Part shown: positions 1-15,574 of the stretch, one piece after another | Layout of the letters: every line of letters starts with the position of its first letter | Position numbering within the stretch: the stretch's first letter is position 1 | Assembly (NCBI GenBank): GCA_027382625.1 | Contig: JAJKFJ010022837.1 | Location: forward strand, 1-64,000 | DNA: 64,000 nucleotides | Reading direction: 5' to 3' | Origin: Tetmemena sp. SeJ-2015 | Taxonomy: Eukaryota > Ciliophora > Spirotrichea > Sporadotrichida > Oxytrichidae | Program-made: the position numbers and the translations under genes | Notes under the pieces: generated by a model | What the model saw: the letters and a program-made list of their open reading frames with translations, nothing else | Told to the model about the DNA's origin: nothing | The model's database searches: none

Positions 1-432
1 TCACTGAACTATCCTGCTTCATAGCTCTAGCTTTATTGACTTCACCTTAGTGATTGAATTCTTTGACAATTCTCAGTCTGGACCAATCCTTAGGAAGTTT
101 GGAAGTGTCAAGTATAGACTTTTAACTCTGATTGACTTTAGGGACTCTCACTTCTCCAATGTATATGGTATCATTCCCTACAAGATCGCCATACTCCTCA
201 TCGAAATGAGTGCCCAGCAAGAAAGATTGTATATAGAACTGAGATGAGAACTCTGGCTCCTCCCGCCTTTGAGGCAACCATTGGATTGTGTGAGTGGTGC
301 ACTTCAGAGAATTCTGGATGAAGATCTCATAAGTCATCTTAGCATAATTCAATATTGATTTCATTATAAAATAGCATTTTCCATAAGATCTTCTTGCTCT
401 AAAGGTTCCTCATCCTCCTATTAGGAGTTCAT
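1..432 (-). CDS. RBBP4/MSI1-like histone-binding WD40 protein, N-terminal part
   Basis: N-terminal part of an RBBP4/RBBP7/MSI1-type histone chaperone; the rest lies beyond base 1. After removal of the IES at 340-371 the protein starts MNSQQEDEEPLEQEDL, followed by a region matching the family helix before the first WD repeat, ending in IQWLPQ (family: AQWLPD), then LLGTHFDEE (family: LGTHTSDEQ) and FNHQGEVNKARAM (family: INHEGEVNRARYM). These are hallmark segments of the histone H4-binding WD40 family found in CAF-1, HDAC and PRC2 complexes. The start is the first ATG of the joined frame; in-frame TAA/TAG are Gln. It is divergent from the DHX8 gene at 688, leaving a 255-bp spacer. Confidence 0.8.
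340..371. other. IES, pointer TAGCAT
   Basis: A 32-bp AT-rich insert with TAGCAT repeated at 372-377. Removing one copy joins ...MENA to KMTYEIF in one frame; unexcised DNA stops at a TGA. Confidence 0.75.
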
Positions 433-687
433 ATCCCCCCCTTTTCCAAACCCACTCATTAGATTTTGCAAGCCTGATTTTCCCAAAGCTCCCTTTGAAT
501 AGATCCTCCAGGGGTTTGTTAATTAGTTTGCGGGATTTTTTCAAATTATAATACCCCGGGGAAAATTTTTCTCCATGAAGGAGCAATTCTTAAAAACCCG
601 GGAAAGGATCTTAACCCCTTGGGTATCCAATAAAAATTTTTTATAATAATTTGAGAATAAAATTTCCCAACAGAAAGGGAAAGAAAG
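433..687. other. Divergent intergenic spacer
   Basis: Spacer between the start codons of the RBBP4-like and DHX8-like genes, AT-rich with a short C run near 434. It should hold both promoters, but I recognise no specific motif. Confidence 0.5.
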
Positions 688-5084
<4,397 letters not shown>

Positions 5085-5193
5085 TTGCGAACTACATATT
5101 TAAAGTCAAGAAGATTTTAATTAGTTGGATAATTTCATTTAACTCTAGATTTGCTTATAACATCCTTTAAGGAATTAATTAACTAGCATAATA

Positions 5194-6951
5194 TCAATAA
5201 AAATTATAAGAAGCTATGCTTTATGGTAATTGGATGTGTTATAGGTGCTTTATATTTCTATAGTAGTTGTAGTCTAAGTAATTTGTATAGCTGCATTTTT
5301 GCATTTCTTCATGGAATTATTATTAGCAATTTTAAAGTCTCTTCTCTTAATCTAAATTATCCAAGACTCTCTCTTTTTCGGGGTCTGGATCGCCCTCTTC
5401 ATTTGCTTATATATCTGGATCAATTGTCGAACAGTTTTTTCCTTTAGAATTAAGATAGATATCTTGCAATTACTATATCTAGTCTCTGTAGTTGCTAATT
5501 ATATCTTCGGGATTGTAAAAGAGCTGATTATTAATATCTTATTCATTATATTGTATCAAATTTGGGTCTTCTTCACCTTCTATATTATTCTTATCTAAAA
5601 CTTCAAAAGTCTCCAAATTCTAATTTTCCTTTAATTTCTCGTAGTCATTTACATCTTAGCCAACTATTGAAAAGTTACTTGAGTTGTTTTATAGCTTATT
5701 ATGGCCCATCAGTTGATCAATATTTTGCCAGTTTTTATTTAGAGCTGGCTCTGAGGAATCAAACAGTCGTGGCAAAAATTGCTGTTGCTAAGGGAATTCT
5801 TGCTATGAGATGCTATTAACCTAATTATTCATTGTAAAATTCCACTATTGCTATTGATTAGCAGAGGCACTATGTTGATCCATTATGATTTACTCTTCAT
5901 CTCCACCTTCTCCATCAGACTAAACTATATCGTCATCTCCATTCTAGCGAACGTATTTAGCATGCGTCCTCTTCTTTATCTCTGAGTACACTTTCTAAAC
6001 CATGTTTCCACTTTCAGACAGATCTTTCTTGCCTATATAGAGATTATAGACAATAGAACTTACCAGGGTTTAGGAACTGTGCTTGCTTGGATAGTGGATG
6101 GAAGAGTCGGACTTTACTTCTCATAAAGTCCTCATCTTGAATAACTTTGAGAGGATCGAGACCAATTTGAAGTGACTGAGCCATTATAGCCTAGTTGGTA
6201 TATTTGTCAAATCCATTCTACTGGAAGCTTCCACCACCATCCATGTGCCTTTGGTTATCTTCATTTTTCATCTAGTAGCCGTTTTGCTCTTAGCCATCAA
6301 TGAAGTTGGTTACATTTAGAGAGGCATCTTAGAGCTGAGGATATAAATAGGGTGTACTTTACTACTAGAGAGAGTGAGCATATCCTGAGTTAATCAGAGA
6401 GGGATCCTATCTGCATTAATCCATTTAGGTGTAACCCATCTAGGGATAGCCTTAAGGTGAAGTGATTGTTGACCCTTGTCCGAGGAACTGATTAGGCATT
6501 CCTTCTCTTTGCTATCATTTAAAATTTAAAGTCATTTACAAATATAAGTAAGTGATAAATTAATTACTTGCTATGGTACTGCGATATTTGGAATATTGCC
6601 AAGCCCTCCCAGTGCCTGAAGCTATCCTTGAGTATTTGTAGGTGCTTTGACTGCTTTGAGTAGATCAGTGTTATAGTTATGAGAATTCCTCATGTGTGAG
6701 TATTGCTAACTCTTCTGCTTGAAGGTCTTGTCGCAGCCAGGAATCAAGCATTGAAATGGCTTGTCGCCTGTATGCACTCGGATGTGGTTATCCATCGCAT
6801 GCTGAGACTGGCAGCGTCAGTGGCAGTGAGGGCACTCAAATTTACCCTTACCATTTATTGATCTTAGTCTCTTAATCTAGGTCTTAAGGGTAGTAGAGGT
6901 AGACCCTGAAAGACTAAGCGTGGGGACTATTGGAGGAAAATAGGGCTGCAT
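5194..6951 (-). CDS. C2H2 zinc-finger protein with Gln/Asn-rich C-terminus
   Basis: Probable nucleic-acid-binding protein. From the ATG at 6951 it reads MQPYFPPIVPTLSLSG, then two adjacent C2H2 fingers: FECPHC...HAMDNHIRVH and, after the typical linker HTGDKP, FQCLIPGCDKTF...YSHMRNSH. The remainder is a long acidic, Gln/Asn-rich tail ending at TGA 5194-5196. Two removals are needed: 6033-6063 and 6509-6567. An in-frame TGA (6817-6819) lies inside the first finger where a normal residue is expected; the finger spacing is otherwise perfect (C-X2-C-X12-H-X3-H). It is either a sequence error, a nonsense allele, or evidence of decay. The true start could lie upstream because the frame is open before the ATG. 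Confidence 0.7.
6033..6063 (-). other. Short GT-AG intron
   Basis: 31 nt, GTAAGT...TATATAG on the minus strand. Removal joins LNPG to KKDLSESGNMVQKVY. Confidence 0.7.
6509..6567 (-). other. IES (pointer TTGCTA) or intron
   Basis: TTGCTA occurs at 6509-6514 and 6568-6573, making a 59-bp IES. A GT-AG intron (6512-6567, 56 nt) also fits; the two products differ by one Gln. Confidence 0.65.
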
Positions 6952-7180
6952 GCGTGGAACTTAGAAGTCAACAAAGTTAAAAGTTAGAAGTTTAAAATCC
7001 AAACATAAAAATTGGTTAAAAATTTAAAATGTAAATAGTAAATTCTACAACGCTTTCTTGTAACCCAATCCACAAAAATCAACAAACGATCTTCATAAGA
7101 CGCCTCAATGAATTCAATTATAGTAGGAATATATAAAGAAATATGGAAATTAAAGCTCATTTGGAGAGGGATCAACTCAA
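6952..7180. other. Spacer between two minus-strand genes
   Basis: Between the zinc-finger start and the stop of the next gene. An open frame crosses it but resembles nothing and has atypical composition. Confidence 0.4.
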
Positions 7181-9480
7181 TCAAAAATTTTGGGATAGAT
7201 CTTGACTGAGTTGAATTCAATTTTGAAAGGATCTTTCATCCTTGTCTGTCTCAATTCACAGTAGCCAGCCTGAGAGTAAATCAGAAGACTCATGAAAGAG
7301 TCAACCGCTTTCTCCTTTGAAGAATACTTCGGAGCAATATCTTCAAATATCTTTAAGCAATATTATCATATGCATACACACATTATACATTTTAAAATAG
7401 GAGGCAATCATACTTTGACTTTTAGAGCTCCTGCTTGAGATGCTCAAGAAATTTAATCCTCTTCTCATTCATGTGCTTTTAGATGTTGTGATTGTGGTGA
7501 AGACGAGAGAGAAGTTGAGAGGTTTCAAAATCTTTGAGTGGATTATTCTAGAAAGAATAAGAAGCCTCATCAGGATGAATCTGCAAGGATTCAATTGGGT
7601 AAGCATTCTCACCATGAGAAGGATGATTAAAGGCAGCAGAGATATTCAAGTCTTCAAATCCTGGGAAGCCATAATCTTCCATACCTGATAAGTACTGATT
7701 CAGAAAGCCGTTCTCACCTGGAATATCAAAAGTCTCATTTCCAAAGGTAAGTCTTCTTGGTTGAAACATGTTATCCGCCACGTTAGAAGAAGATGAGCCT
7801 GGCTTGATAGAAGATAGATCCCCTCTCATAAGATTATTTCTAAACTCTGAGAGTTCATTACTACCACTATCTGAGTCTCCCATCCCAAGATAAAATAAAT
7901 TGTGCATGAGGCCACTCAATTCACTCTTCTTGGCTGTTGACTGGATTAAAGATTTGTCAAGAGGAAAATTAAAAGATCCGCTTTGGTCGTTCTATCCAAA
8001 ATTGAAGAAAGAGCTAAGCGACCCCTCAGCAGAAAAAGAAACCTTCGATGTGTCGAGCCGAGTTGCAAGCATGCTGCAAATAAAATCCTCGAAAACATCT
8101 GCCTTGTTCTTTTTCTTCGCAGTAAAAAAGCTCTTCTGATCCTTTTGATGAAGAATCATCTATGTTTAAGCATGGATGATATCATCTCCATCGCAAGAGG
8201 AAGCATTATTCTTCCTCAAGACAGTTCTCTTGTCGCAGCCCATCAAAAATTCTCTGAAACATTAGTCAGAAAGAAGGCTATTGCTGCCTTTCTTAAGGGT
8301 TTTGTCAAGTGAGTGATCGCTGAACTGAAACTCTGGGGTTTGAAGAATTGCTTCTTGAGACTAATGAAGCTAAAGATTGCTCTCTAGTTGCATGAAATCT
8401 TGACTCATAGCTTCACTCAACTGAACCCTAAGGCTTTGTTGTAAATCCCCTCCAGATTCATCATTCAACAAGAACTTTTGTAGTAAGTTGCTGATCCCGT
8501 TGCTATGTTCAACTACTCCTCCTTCTTTTTGAGATTGAAAAAAGTCAGGATTGTTATTCAGATACTGCTCCATTTAGTCGTTCATGATAGTATCAAAGTC
8601 AAAGCCCTCTGGGTTATCCATGCTCATGATATCATTAGCAGGTTGTTGATTATCCATGAATGGATTTGCTTAAAAGCGAGGCTTTGAGGAGTTCAGCTAA
8701 TCTTTCTTGTTCTATTCTTAGATCTATTGAGCCTTCTCACTGTGTTGGCTTGAGAAAAAGTCAAGTCTATTTTCAAAAAATGCAACTTCTCATGATTTTA
8801 TCAGAAGTCTATCCTTTGTGTAGCTGAGGAGCTACTTGATGTCCATGATGTTAGAGTGATGCTAAAGAGATACAGTTCCTCTCTTCTTCGCATTAGGATT
8901 GAATGACTTCTCTTAGGATCCTCTTCCATCTCCTTTACGCTTGCGAGTTCTTAGTCCTGCTTGGAGCTGCTTCTTCAGGTAAGTATTCCAAAGATGGTCT
9001 CCGTTTAGCATTGATAAGAGAAATTTAGAATCCTCTATATTTCAAGATGAATAAGATTGTATAAATCCTACTTTCAAGCGCAAGAAGTTGGATATGATGA
9101 ACTGTTGCTAGTCCTTTCATGATGAATCCCAGCTAGAGCATGGAGATCTGCTTCAAGTGTTGTCTCAAGTACTCACTATATTCTTTTCAAAATCAAAACT
9201 TAGAAAATCTCGGAAAGATTTTAAACCTAACTTAATCTCTGAAGGATACTCTAATAATGATCTCATAGAGATTAAATAAACCAAAAAATAACAGAAGAGA
9301 GATATTTCCCTTATTCTCCTTCTTGAAATGAAAACGCTTATACTTACATGACATGAAAGATGTTGATGCTCTGAAGCTCAGATCTCTGCAAGTACTTCAT
9401 TCCATAGGAACCAATCAACCTTAAAATCTTAGACTCCATAAAATACTCCTTACAAAAGCTTGGCGACTTCTTGTCTCATC
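7181..9480 (-). CDS. Unknown protein with possible kleisin (Rad21/Rec8)-like C-terminus
   Basis: Long minus-strand gene; start not fixed. Readable parts, in order: MESKILRLIGSYGMKYL near 9440; a basic stretch LRTRKRKGDGRG near 8950; an acidic, Gln/Asn/Ser-rich middle (for example FDFDTIMNDQMEQYLNNN) from about 8700 to 7550; and, after an IES, KYDIAPKYSSKEKAVDSF followed by MSLLIYSQAGYCELRQ, ending at TGA 7181-7183. The last part resembles the winged-helix C-terminus of Rad21/Rec8 kleisins, and the disordered acidic middle would fit, but the Rad21 N-terminal domain was not found. Several frame changes between 8750 and 9480 are unresolved and probably mark further IESs. The family assignment is only a suggestion. 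Confidence 0.45.
7339..7406. other. Candidate IES, pointer ATC
   Basis: 68 bp, ATC repeated at 7407-7409. Excision joins ELQKSKYD to IAPKYSSKEKAV in one frame. Confidence 0.5.
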
Positions 9481-10044
9481 TCAGTTAAGTTTGATTTATT
9501 AATTATTAATTATTTCAAATTTTTATGGCTTAAATAATCTCCCTTTGATAAGCAACATTTCTATGAGTGATAGAGCATGAAGAGGATGAGAGTGAATCAT
9601 TATGCAAAATATTATTTGAAGAAGGAAGTTGTAAAAATATTTTGGCGAGACGGCTTACGGCGGAGATTCATTTGAATATTGAGAAGAAATGTGAAGGGAG
9701 AACTGCCAAGTAAGGCATCTATCCCCCACGATGGAATCACTGGAGATGTTAGAGACTTAAAAATTGTATGAGAGTGAATCCTTAGTTACAAGGGAATTAA
9801 TATATTGCATTATTAAAAATTTAAATTGAAATTTAATAATGGTAGTAAGTATTTATCGTATTTGTATAAATAATAATTTTATGCCTTAATTAATCTAGAT
9901 ACAGAATTTTAGGTATCAGCTCCTCAACCTTGAACTTTTTATATATAATGTGGACATTTTTGAATTAAATTTGAACTATAATATTTATAATGCAGACTGG
10001 GTCAATCAATTTATAATATATGCTCTAGTAGTCATCTGAGGAAG
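9481..10044. repeat. Downstream flank of polyubiquitin, duplicated at about 11640-12107
   Basis: No gene seen. From about 9580 to 10044 the sequence is a diverged but recognisable copy of 11660-12107: both contain GAATCATTA, then GTGAAGGGAGAACTGCC / ATGAAGGGAAAACTGCC, and TTTATAATAT close to the gene ends. Confidence 0.6.
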
Positions 10045-10734
<690 letters not shown>

Positions 10735-10820
10735 ATTTGTTGTAGTGATTAGCTTGATTGTTTGTTGTTTGTTATTCTTAATTGAAATTATAAAAGGCCC
10801 AACGCTTTTATATCAATCCA

Positions 10821-10864
10821 CCTGACCTACCTAATTAATTCGGACCAGCAAAATATTTCTAGAA
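10821..10864 (-). promoter_or_regulatory. Conserved promoter block with heat-shock-element-like core
   Basis: About 90-130 bp upstream of the polyubiquitin start. It contains TTC-TA-GAA (10857-10864), followed by CTTCC, which approximates an HSE array. Bases 10824-10864 match 12505-12545 upstream of the second copy at 38 of 41 positions, far more conserved than the surrounding spacer, which suggests selection. Confidence 0.55.
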
Positions 10865-10869
10865 CTTCC

Positions 10870-12107
10870 TTCCTTAAGATAAACCTACCACTCATATAAC
10901 TGCTTTTACCTCTAAATACATCTAGAAAATGTCAGAAAATTCTCATTCTGCACAGATTTATCTCCATAAGTTATTCTCAATCAAAGTTAAAAATTAATGT
11001 TAAGTATGAGAACCTTTGCTATCTATTTTATAAATTTAATTTACTTAGAATATCATATAGTGTCAAAAATAACTTGGCAAAAAGAAAATTAAACTTTTTT
11101 GGTTTTGGATTTAATTTGTAGCCTATTTTTGAATTGGTATTTTAATTTTTTGAGACTTATACCTTGATTTTTTTTATAATTTTGAAGGAGATGCTCTCTT
11201 ATGATAAATTTAGGTTAAATTATAAATATCTGTTTCAAGTGCTCTCTCAAGGGGTCACTTTGTTATTAATCATAATAAATTATAAATCTCTACAAGATAT
11301 TACGATGAATTTAATCTCTAAAAACTACTCGAAAACTGATCTCAAATAGATTTATATTTCAGTAGTATAAAAGATGATTGCTTTTGTTATTCTAAATTTT
11401 CTACTTGATGTTGAAAGCTTTCTTTACATTATGTAAAATGCTTAAAATTCTGTTCTCTAATAGAACTTGATTTTATAGGAATCAATAAGCATTTATACTT
11501 TATGCCCTTAAACTTTTACTTACAAAAGATAGCAATTTCTTCCTCGTCACAATAATGTTTTTATCTATTAATCATTTATCCATTTCTATAAATAGGATAA
11601 ATATCTCAACAAGTAAATATTTTATAAAAGAGAAAAAGACATAATGGATCTGAGAGAGAATCATTACACAAAATACTTAGATGATAGATGAGATCATAAT
11701 ATATTTCCGAGTCTGCTTATTTAAGATACATTTGAATTTTTATAAGATGTTATGAAGGGAAAACTGCCTACACCTCCATTTAGAGCACCATGGATTAATT
11801 GAAGATCTTAGAAACTTAAAAAATGAATGAACAAAATTGATATGGAATAATTAATAAGGAAATCTAAGTAAAAATTAATAAATTTATTTAATATAATTAA
11901 ATTTTGATAAATATAGCAGAAAGAGATTTTTGTATTTTCAATAGGGAAGCCAGAACACTAGATTTCTGTTTTTAAAATAAATGTAAAACAGAGTATTTAT
12001 TTGTTAAGAATCTCGTCTTTAAATTTTAAATTTGGGATATAATATCTAGAATGTAGTCTGGCTCAATTATTTTATAATATTAGCTTAAGGGATCATCTAA
12101 TTTGAAT
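10870..12107. other. AT-rich spacer between the two ubiquitin loci
   Basis: No convincing gene from 10870 to about 11640. Short open frames (for example near 11164-11349) have no recognisable similarity. The last roughly 450 bp are the duplicated downstream flank of the second ubiquitin locus. Confidence 0.5.
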
Positions 12108-12420
12108 TCAACCTCTCATTTTGAGTACGAGATGGAGAGTAGATTCTTATTGGATATTATAGTCAGAGAAGGTTTTGTCGTCTTCTAACTTAAAACACTA
12201 TTATATAAAATTTAAGTTTAAACAATCAAACTGCTTTCCTGCGAAAAGGAGTCTCTGTTGATCTAATTCGATACCTATATTTTCTTCAATCTTTGTCTTG
12301 ATATTCAAAATGGTGTCAGATTAATAAGAACTGCATTTTTATAATACGTCAAGTTAATATAGATGGCTCAACATCGAAGTTGATACATTTTCCTTTTAGA
12401 GGTTTGACGAATATCTACAT
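12108..12420 (-). CDS. Diverged single-unit ubiquitin-like protein, interrupted by two IESs
   Basis: After excising 12187-12228 and 12318-12360 the frame is fully open from ATG 12420 to TGA 12108-12110: 75 residues, about 20 substitutions from ubiquitin. Gln2 is TAG. Retained: [22 protein letters not shown] (Lys48 region) and ESTLHLVL. Lost: Lys33 (Asn), Lys63 (Gln), and the C-terminus ends KMRG before TGA instead of RLRGG, so the diglycine needed for E1 activation and conjugation is incomplete. The promoter block is conserved. It could be a young ubiquitin-like protein or a decaying duplicate that happens to stay open; the exact frame rescue by two pointer-flanked excisions favours a gene that was functional recently. 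Confidence 0.8.
12187..12228. other. IES, pointer AACT
   Basis: 42 bp, AACT repeated at 12229-12232, inserted in the GKQLE codons; absent from the intact polyubiquitin paralogue, so its limits are confirmed by comparison. Confidence 0.95.
12318..12360. other. IES, pointer AGAT
   Basis: 43 bp, AGAT repeated at 12361-12364, inserted in the PSDTI codons; also absent from the polyubiquitin paralogue. Confidence 0.95.
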
Positions 12421-12504
12421 ATTTGTTGTTCAGGCGATTAGATTATTGTTTGTAGTTTGGTATTCTATTGAAAATATAAATAGCTCAAGAATTTTATATT
12501 AACA

Positions 12505-12545
12505 GACCTAACTAATGAATTCGGACTAGCAAAATATTTCTAGAA
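12505..12545 (-). promoter_or_regulatory. Duplicated promoter block of the ubiquitin-like gene
   Basis: Gap-free copy of 10824-10864 with three mismatches in 41 bases, including the TTCTAGAA core, at a similar distance from the start codon. Confidence 0.55.
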
Positions 12546-12942
12546 TATCTGTCAAAAAAAACTCACCCCGCTCAGATTTCTCTTCTTAAGCACAATTAAT
12601 ATAAAAAATTTTAAAAATAAAAGATAATGAAAAGGTTCTTCCCTTTCTATTAAATAAATTTGATTAATATAGAATATCATTTAGTTAGAATAGACTATAG
12701 AGAGTTATTAGATCTATTAGTTTACCTTAATTTTGTTTTAAATTTTGTAGCTTGTTTTTGTTTTAGTGTTTTTGGTTATTGGTTGTTACTTAGCCTTTTG
12801 TTGTTTTATAATTTTTTAGGTGGTGTTACTTCATCTTAAATGAATTATATCTTCTCCAAAATTAATTACATTTAAATTTACTAATTTTATAAAGTTGATA
12901 GCAATATCATTAGATTAGTTAGCCTTTTATTATTCAAGCTTT
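12546..12942. other. AT-rich spacer
   Basis: No coding signal recognised; T-rich around 12720-12830. Confidence 0.5.
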
Positions 12943-15436
12943 TCAGTTGTAGTGCTGCCCCTTGCGGTTCTTTCTCTGTGCCTTTTTTCGAAAGTTATTC
13001 TTAGGTTAATGCTTCTGCTCTTAATCTAGTTTTACTTCAAAGCCTTCAAAAGCTTAGTTACATTACTTTTAAAGTATCTCAGGGTCACCACTCTAGAATT
13101 GGTTTAAATCTTGAGGATATGGATCTTGTGCTTGATATCCCCTGTTCATATAGCCTCTTTCTATCCTTAGCTCTCTTTCACTTTTAACAAAGGAAACATC
13201 TTAAGCAGCAAAGCCTTGATGAGTTTCATAACTACCCTATCCATAATTAGCTTGCTTCTTATCATGATAAGTCTCCCTTGGATAATCATGGTATCATCAA
13301 TTTATATCAATTGAAGTCAATTAAATTATAGTAGGGTCTATGAGACTAACCGTTGTTGAGATAGGAACCTGGGTGTGCCGCAAAAGAACTTTGACTGTTT
13401 ATCTAGTTCTTAGTGTGGTATTTATCTGGCTGCTCAAAATTTTATTAGCTCCACCCATTTTGATTGTAAGTTTTGAAGTCTCTTCTTTGAGGTTTGAAAT
13501 TATGGACTTCATGAGGCACTCTGTTAGTCTCATATCTGCCATACTAAGTTGAAGCAAAGTTCTATTCCCGATTCTGGTGGTGAGTAGGATAAAACTTAGA
13601 ATTAGAGTCTTTGAAAGTAGCTATCTTAAGAAAAATTAAATCTTTAAATATTAGGCTCTAGCAGACCTTTCAGCTTAATCTGAAGGAGTTTTAAACTCAA
13701 TGTGAGAAATCTTGGAGACTTGATCTGCAAATACCTTCTGTTCCATTATTTCTTCTTAAAGTGGTTCAAAGGTGGCTTTCCTCAAGCTATACATAATTTC
13801 ATAAATTAAATAAGCTAGTATGAGCCTTTCCAGAAGAGGGCAAATAGCTTTTGTTCTTGAAAACTGGAGCTGGAGTCTAAAACAGATGATTTTAATTTCC
13901 TCTTTTATAAAAGCTAGATCCATTACTGAAATTCTGGGAAGTTCTCTGCTCAAAGTAGTTAAATGAAAATAAGTTTCTTTAGTAATTTGAATTATACAGA
14001 CTTTGGTATTCTCTCACATCAAATTCTTTGAGTTCCTTAAAAATATATATATCCAAGATCTTCAGAGAGTTGTGAGTCTTCAAAAACTTTGAGGAGAGAG
14101 ACCTATTTTAATCCAGGATATCCTTCATCTTCTCAAGTGATGAATTGATTAGAGACTTTTGGATAATGAATTTGAGAACCTAGAGAATCTATGTCGCAAA
14201 AACCTAAAGCAGCTCTTTATTTCGCTCATCAGTTTTTGGCAGCTGAATTCTCAAAGTATTTTAATTTAATTCAACTTTAAATGATTAGTTTGCAAAGGTT
14301 GAAAGGAGAAGCATTATGTGAGAAAAGAACTCTTGATTGGAATAAGCAGAGACTCACAGGATAGAGTCAGCTTGTTACTCTCATTCATGGTAACTTCTGA
14401 ACTGTTTTGAGGCTTATGAGAGTTATCAAAGCTCACAGAATCAAATGATTACTTGATCACTTGTTGAAGGAAGGTTTCATTAAAGTATTCGTGCTCTCGG
14501 TCTAAAATCTCAGGATTTAAGTAGCCATTTGTACTCTAAATATCCTTTGAAGATTATAAATAAATCAAGGATTATAGTGCAGTAGTGAAGTTTCCATCTT
14601 ATCTATCTTTGCTTTTAGAGAAAAGAAGAGAGGAGCAGAAAGGGGCTTCATTTAGGATGAGTGGTTTGGTAACATGAGCAAAGCCAGTTTCAGTAGTTAT
14701 CTCAGATGCAAGGCTTGGGTTGAAAATCAAATTCTCATCAGTGCTCAAAGTTTCAGGCAGCTTTACTAGTCGTAAAGCTTTCACACGATATTGCTCAACT
14801 TCAGAAGTCTTAAAAAGTTAACTCCAAGAGGTAGTCCTTTATTTAATTAAGTCAAAGTCCTGAGCTTCAACCAATTCTCTCAAACTCTTAGTCTGAGAAG
14901 AGAGTCTATCTTGTTCAAATAGTTATCTCACAGGCGCTTACTTCTTCTCAACTAAATTTAATTTAAGATCTCAAGTAAAATTCTAGTTTGCCAATTTAAT
15001 TGCGCAATCTCAAGATAAATTGTGGATATTAAGTGTCTTTAGAAACTTATCTTATTTCAAACATAAGAGAGGAACTTACCTAACAAGGAATAGTCACTGA
15101 GATGTGCAATTTTGGAAGTGTAAAAGAAATTAGGAGCGTCAGCGATTCTCTTAACAAAGAATGCCATGCTCTCAAAGGTGAAAGTTTCATCCTCAAGTTC
15201 TCCATCTTGTTTGCTACTGATCAGTTTTGCAAACTCATGCTATGTTCTGGGGAGCTTAGATTTCAAAAGGGTCTAAGTTTATAACAGCTTAGCTTTTAGA
15301 TAAAATTTATCAAACAAATAATTAGAGAAGGGGCTGAGGAAACAGAGTTCTCTTAGGACATGGATGAAGAAAGATCTTGAGGCTGGGGATTTGTAGTAAA
15401 TGGTTGCTTCTAGGTCTGTTAATCTTCACTGTTCAT
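12943..15436 (-). CDS. Unknown conserved-looking protein with basic, Gln/Tyr-rich tail
   Basis: I do not recognise the family. After five IES removals and one intron-like removal, a single frame runs from ATG 15436 (MNSEDQQTQKQPFTTNPQPQ) to TGA 12943-12945. The first two thirds look folded: FESMAFFVKRIADAPNFFYT, then SWSQLFKTSEVEQYRVKALR, then LQVFATQILQVLKFIIQKSL, which is predicted helical. The last third is low-complexity and rich in Tyr, His, Asn, Gln, Arg, ending FRKKAQRKNRKGQHYN, as in RNA-binding or granule proteins. That every pointer excision joins to the same frame over 2.5 kb makes the gene model strong even though function is unknown. Confidence 0.75.
13291..13330. other. IES, pointer GTA
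   Basis: 40 bp, GTA repeated at 13331-13333; excision joins SHRPY to HDYPRETYHDK. Confidence 0.7.
13623..13639. other. Short IES, pointer ATCTT
   Basis: 17 bp, ATCTT repeated at 13640-13644; excision joins RAQYLKI to ATFKDSNSKFYP. Confidence 0.75.
13794..13811. other. Short IES, pointer AAGCTA
   Basis: 18 bp, AAGCTA repeated at 13812-13817. A multiple of three but carries an in-frame TGA; excision joins GKAHTSL to RKATFEPLQEE. Confidence 0.8.
14251..14270. other. Short IES, pointer TCAA
   Basis: 20 bp, TCAA repeated at 14271-14274; excision joins TNHLKL to RIQLPKTDERNKEL. Confidence 0.75.
14952..15079 (-). other. Intron (or IES with pointer CTAA)
   Basis: 128 bp with a strong GTAAGT donor and TTTAG acceptor, but CTAA (TTAG on the coding strand) also flanks it at 14952-14955 and 15080-15083. 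Either removal gives SLLVEKKQAP. Confidence 0.75.
15296..15321. other. IES, pointer TTAGA
   Basis: 26 bp, TTAGA repeated at 15322-15326; excision joins the Ser-rich N-terminus (SSAPSL) to KAKLLQTQTLLKSKLPR. Confidence 0.8.
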
Positions 15437-15574
15437 AATTTAAACTTAACTTTATTAAAGATTTCTAGTCTCCTTTATCAAAATAGAATAAGGCATCTAA
15501 ATCTCACCAAATTTAGAATGGAGAATTTACTATACTAATAACAATTGAGTTTACATAAATTAAGTAAATTACAA

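Noticed and set aside
6984..7220. Minus-strand 78-codon open frame
   Set aside because: Overlaps the end of the upstream gene in another frame, hydrophobic and atypical, no similarity; probably spacer.
12108..12420. Plain ubiquitin pseudogene
   Set aside because: Considered first because of the inserts, but both inserts have exact pointers and their removal gives a complete open frame.
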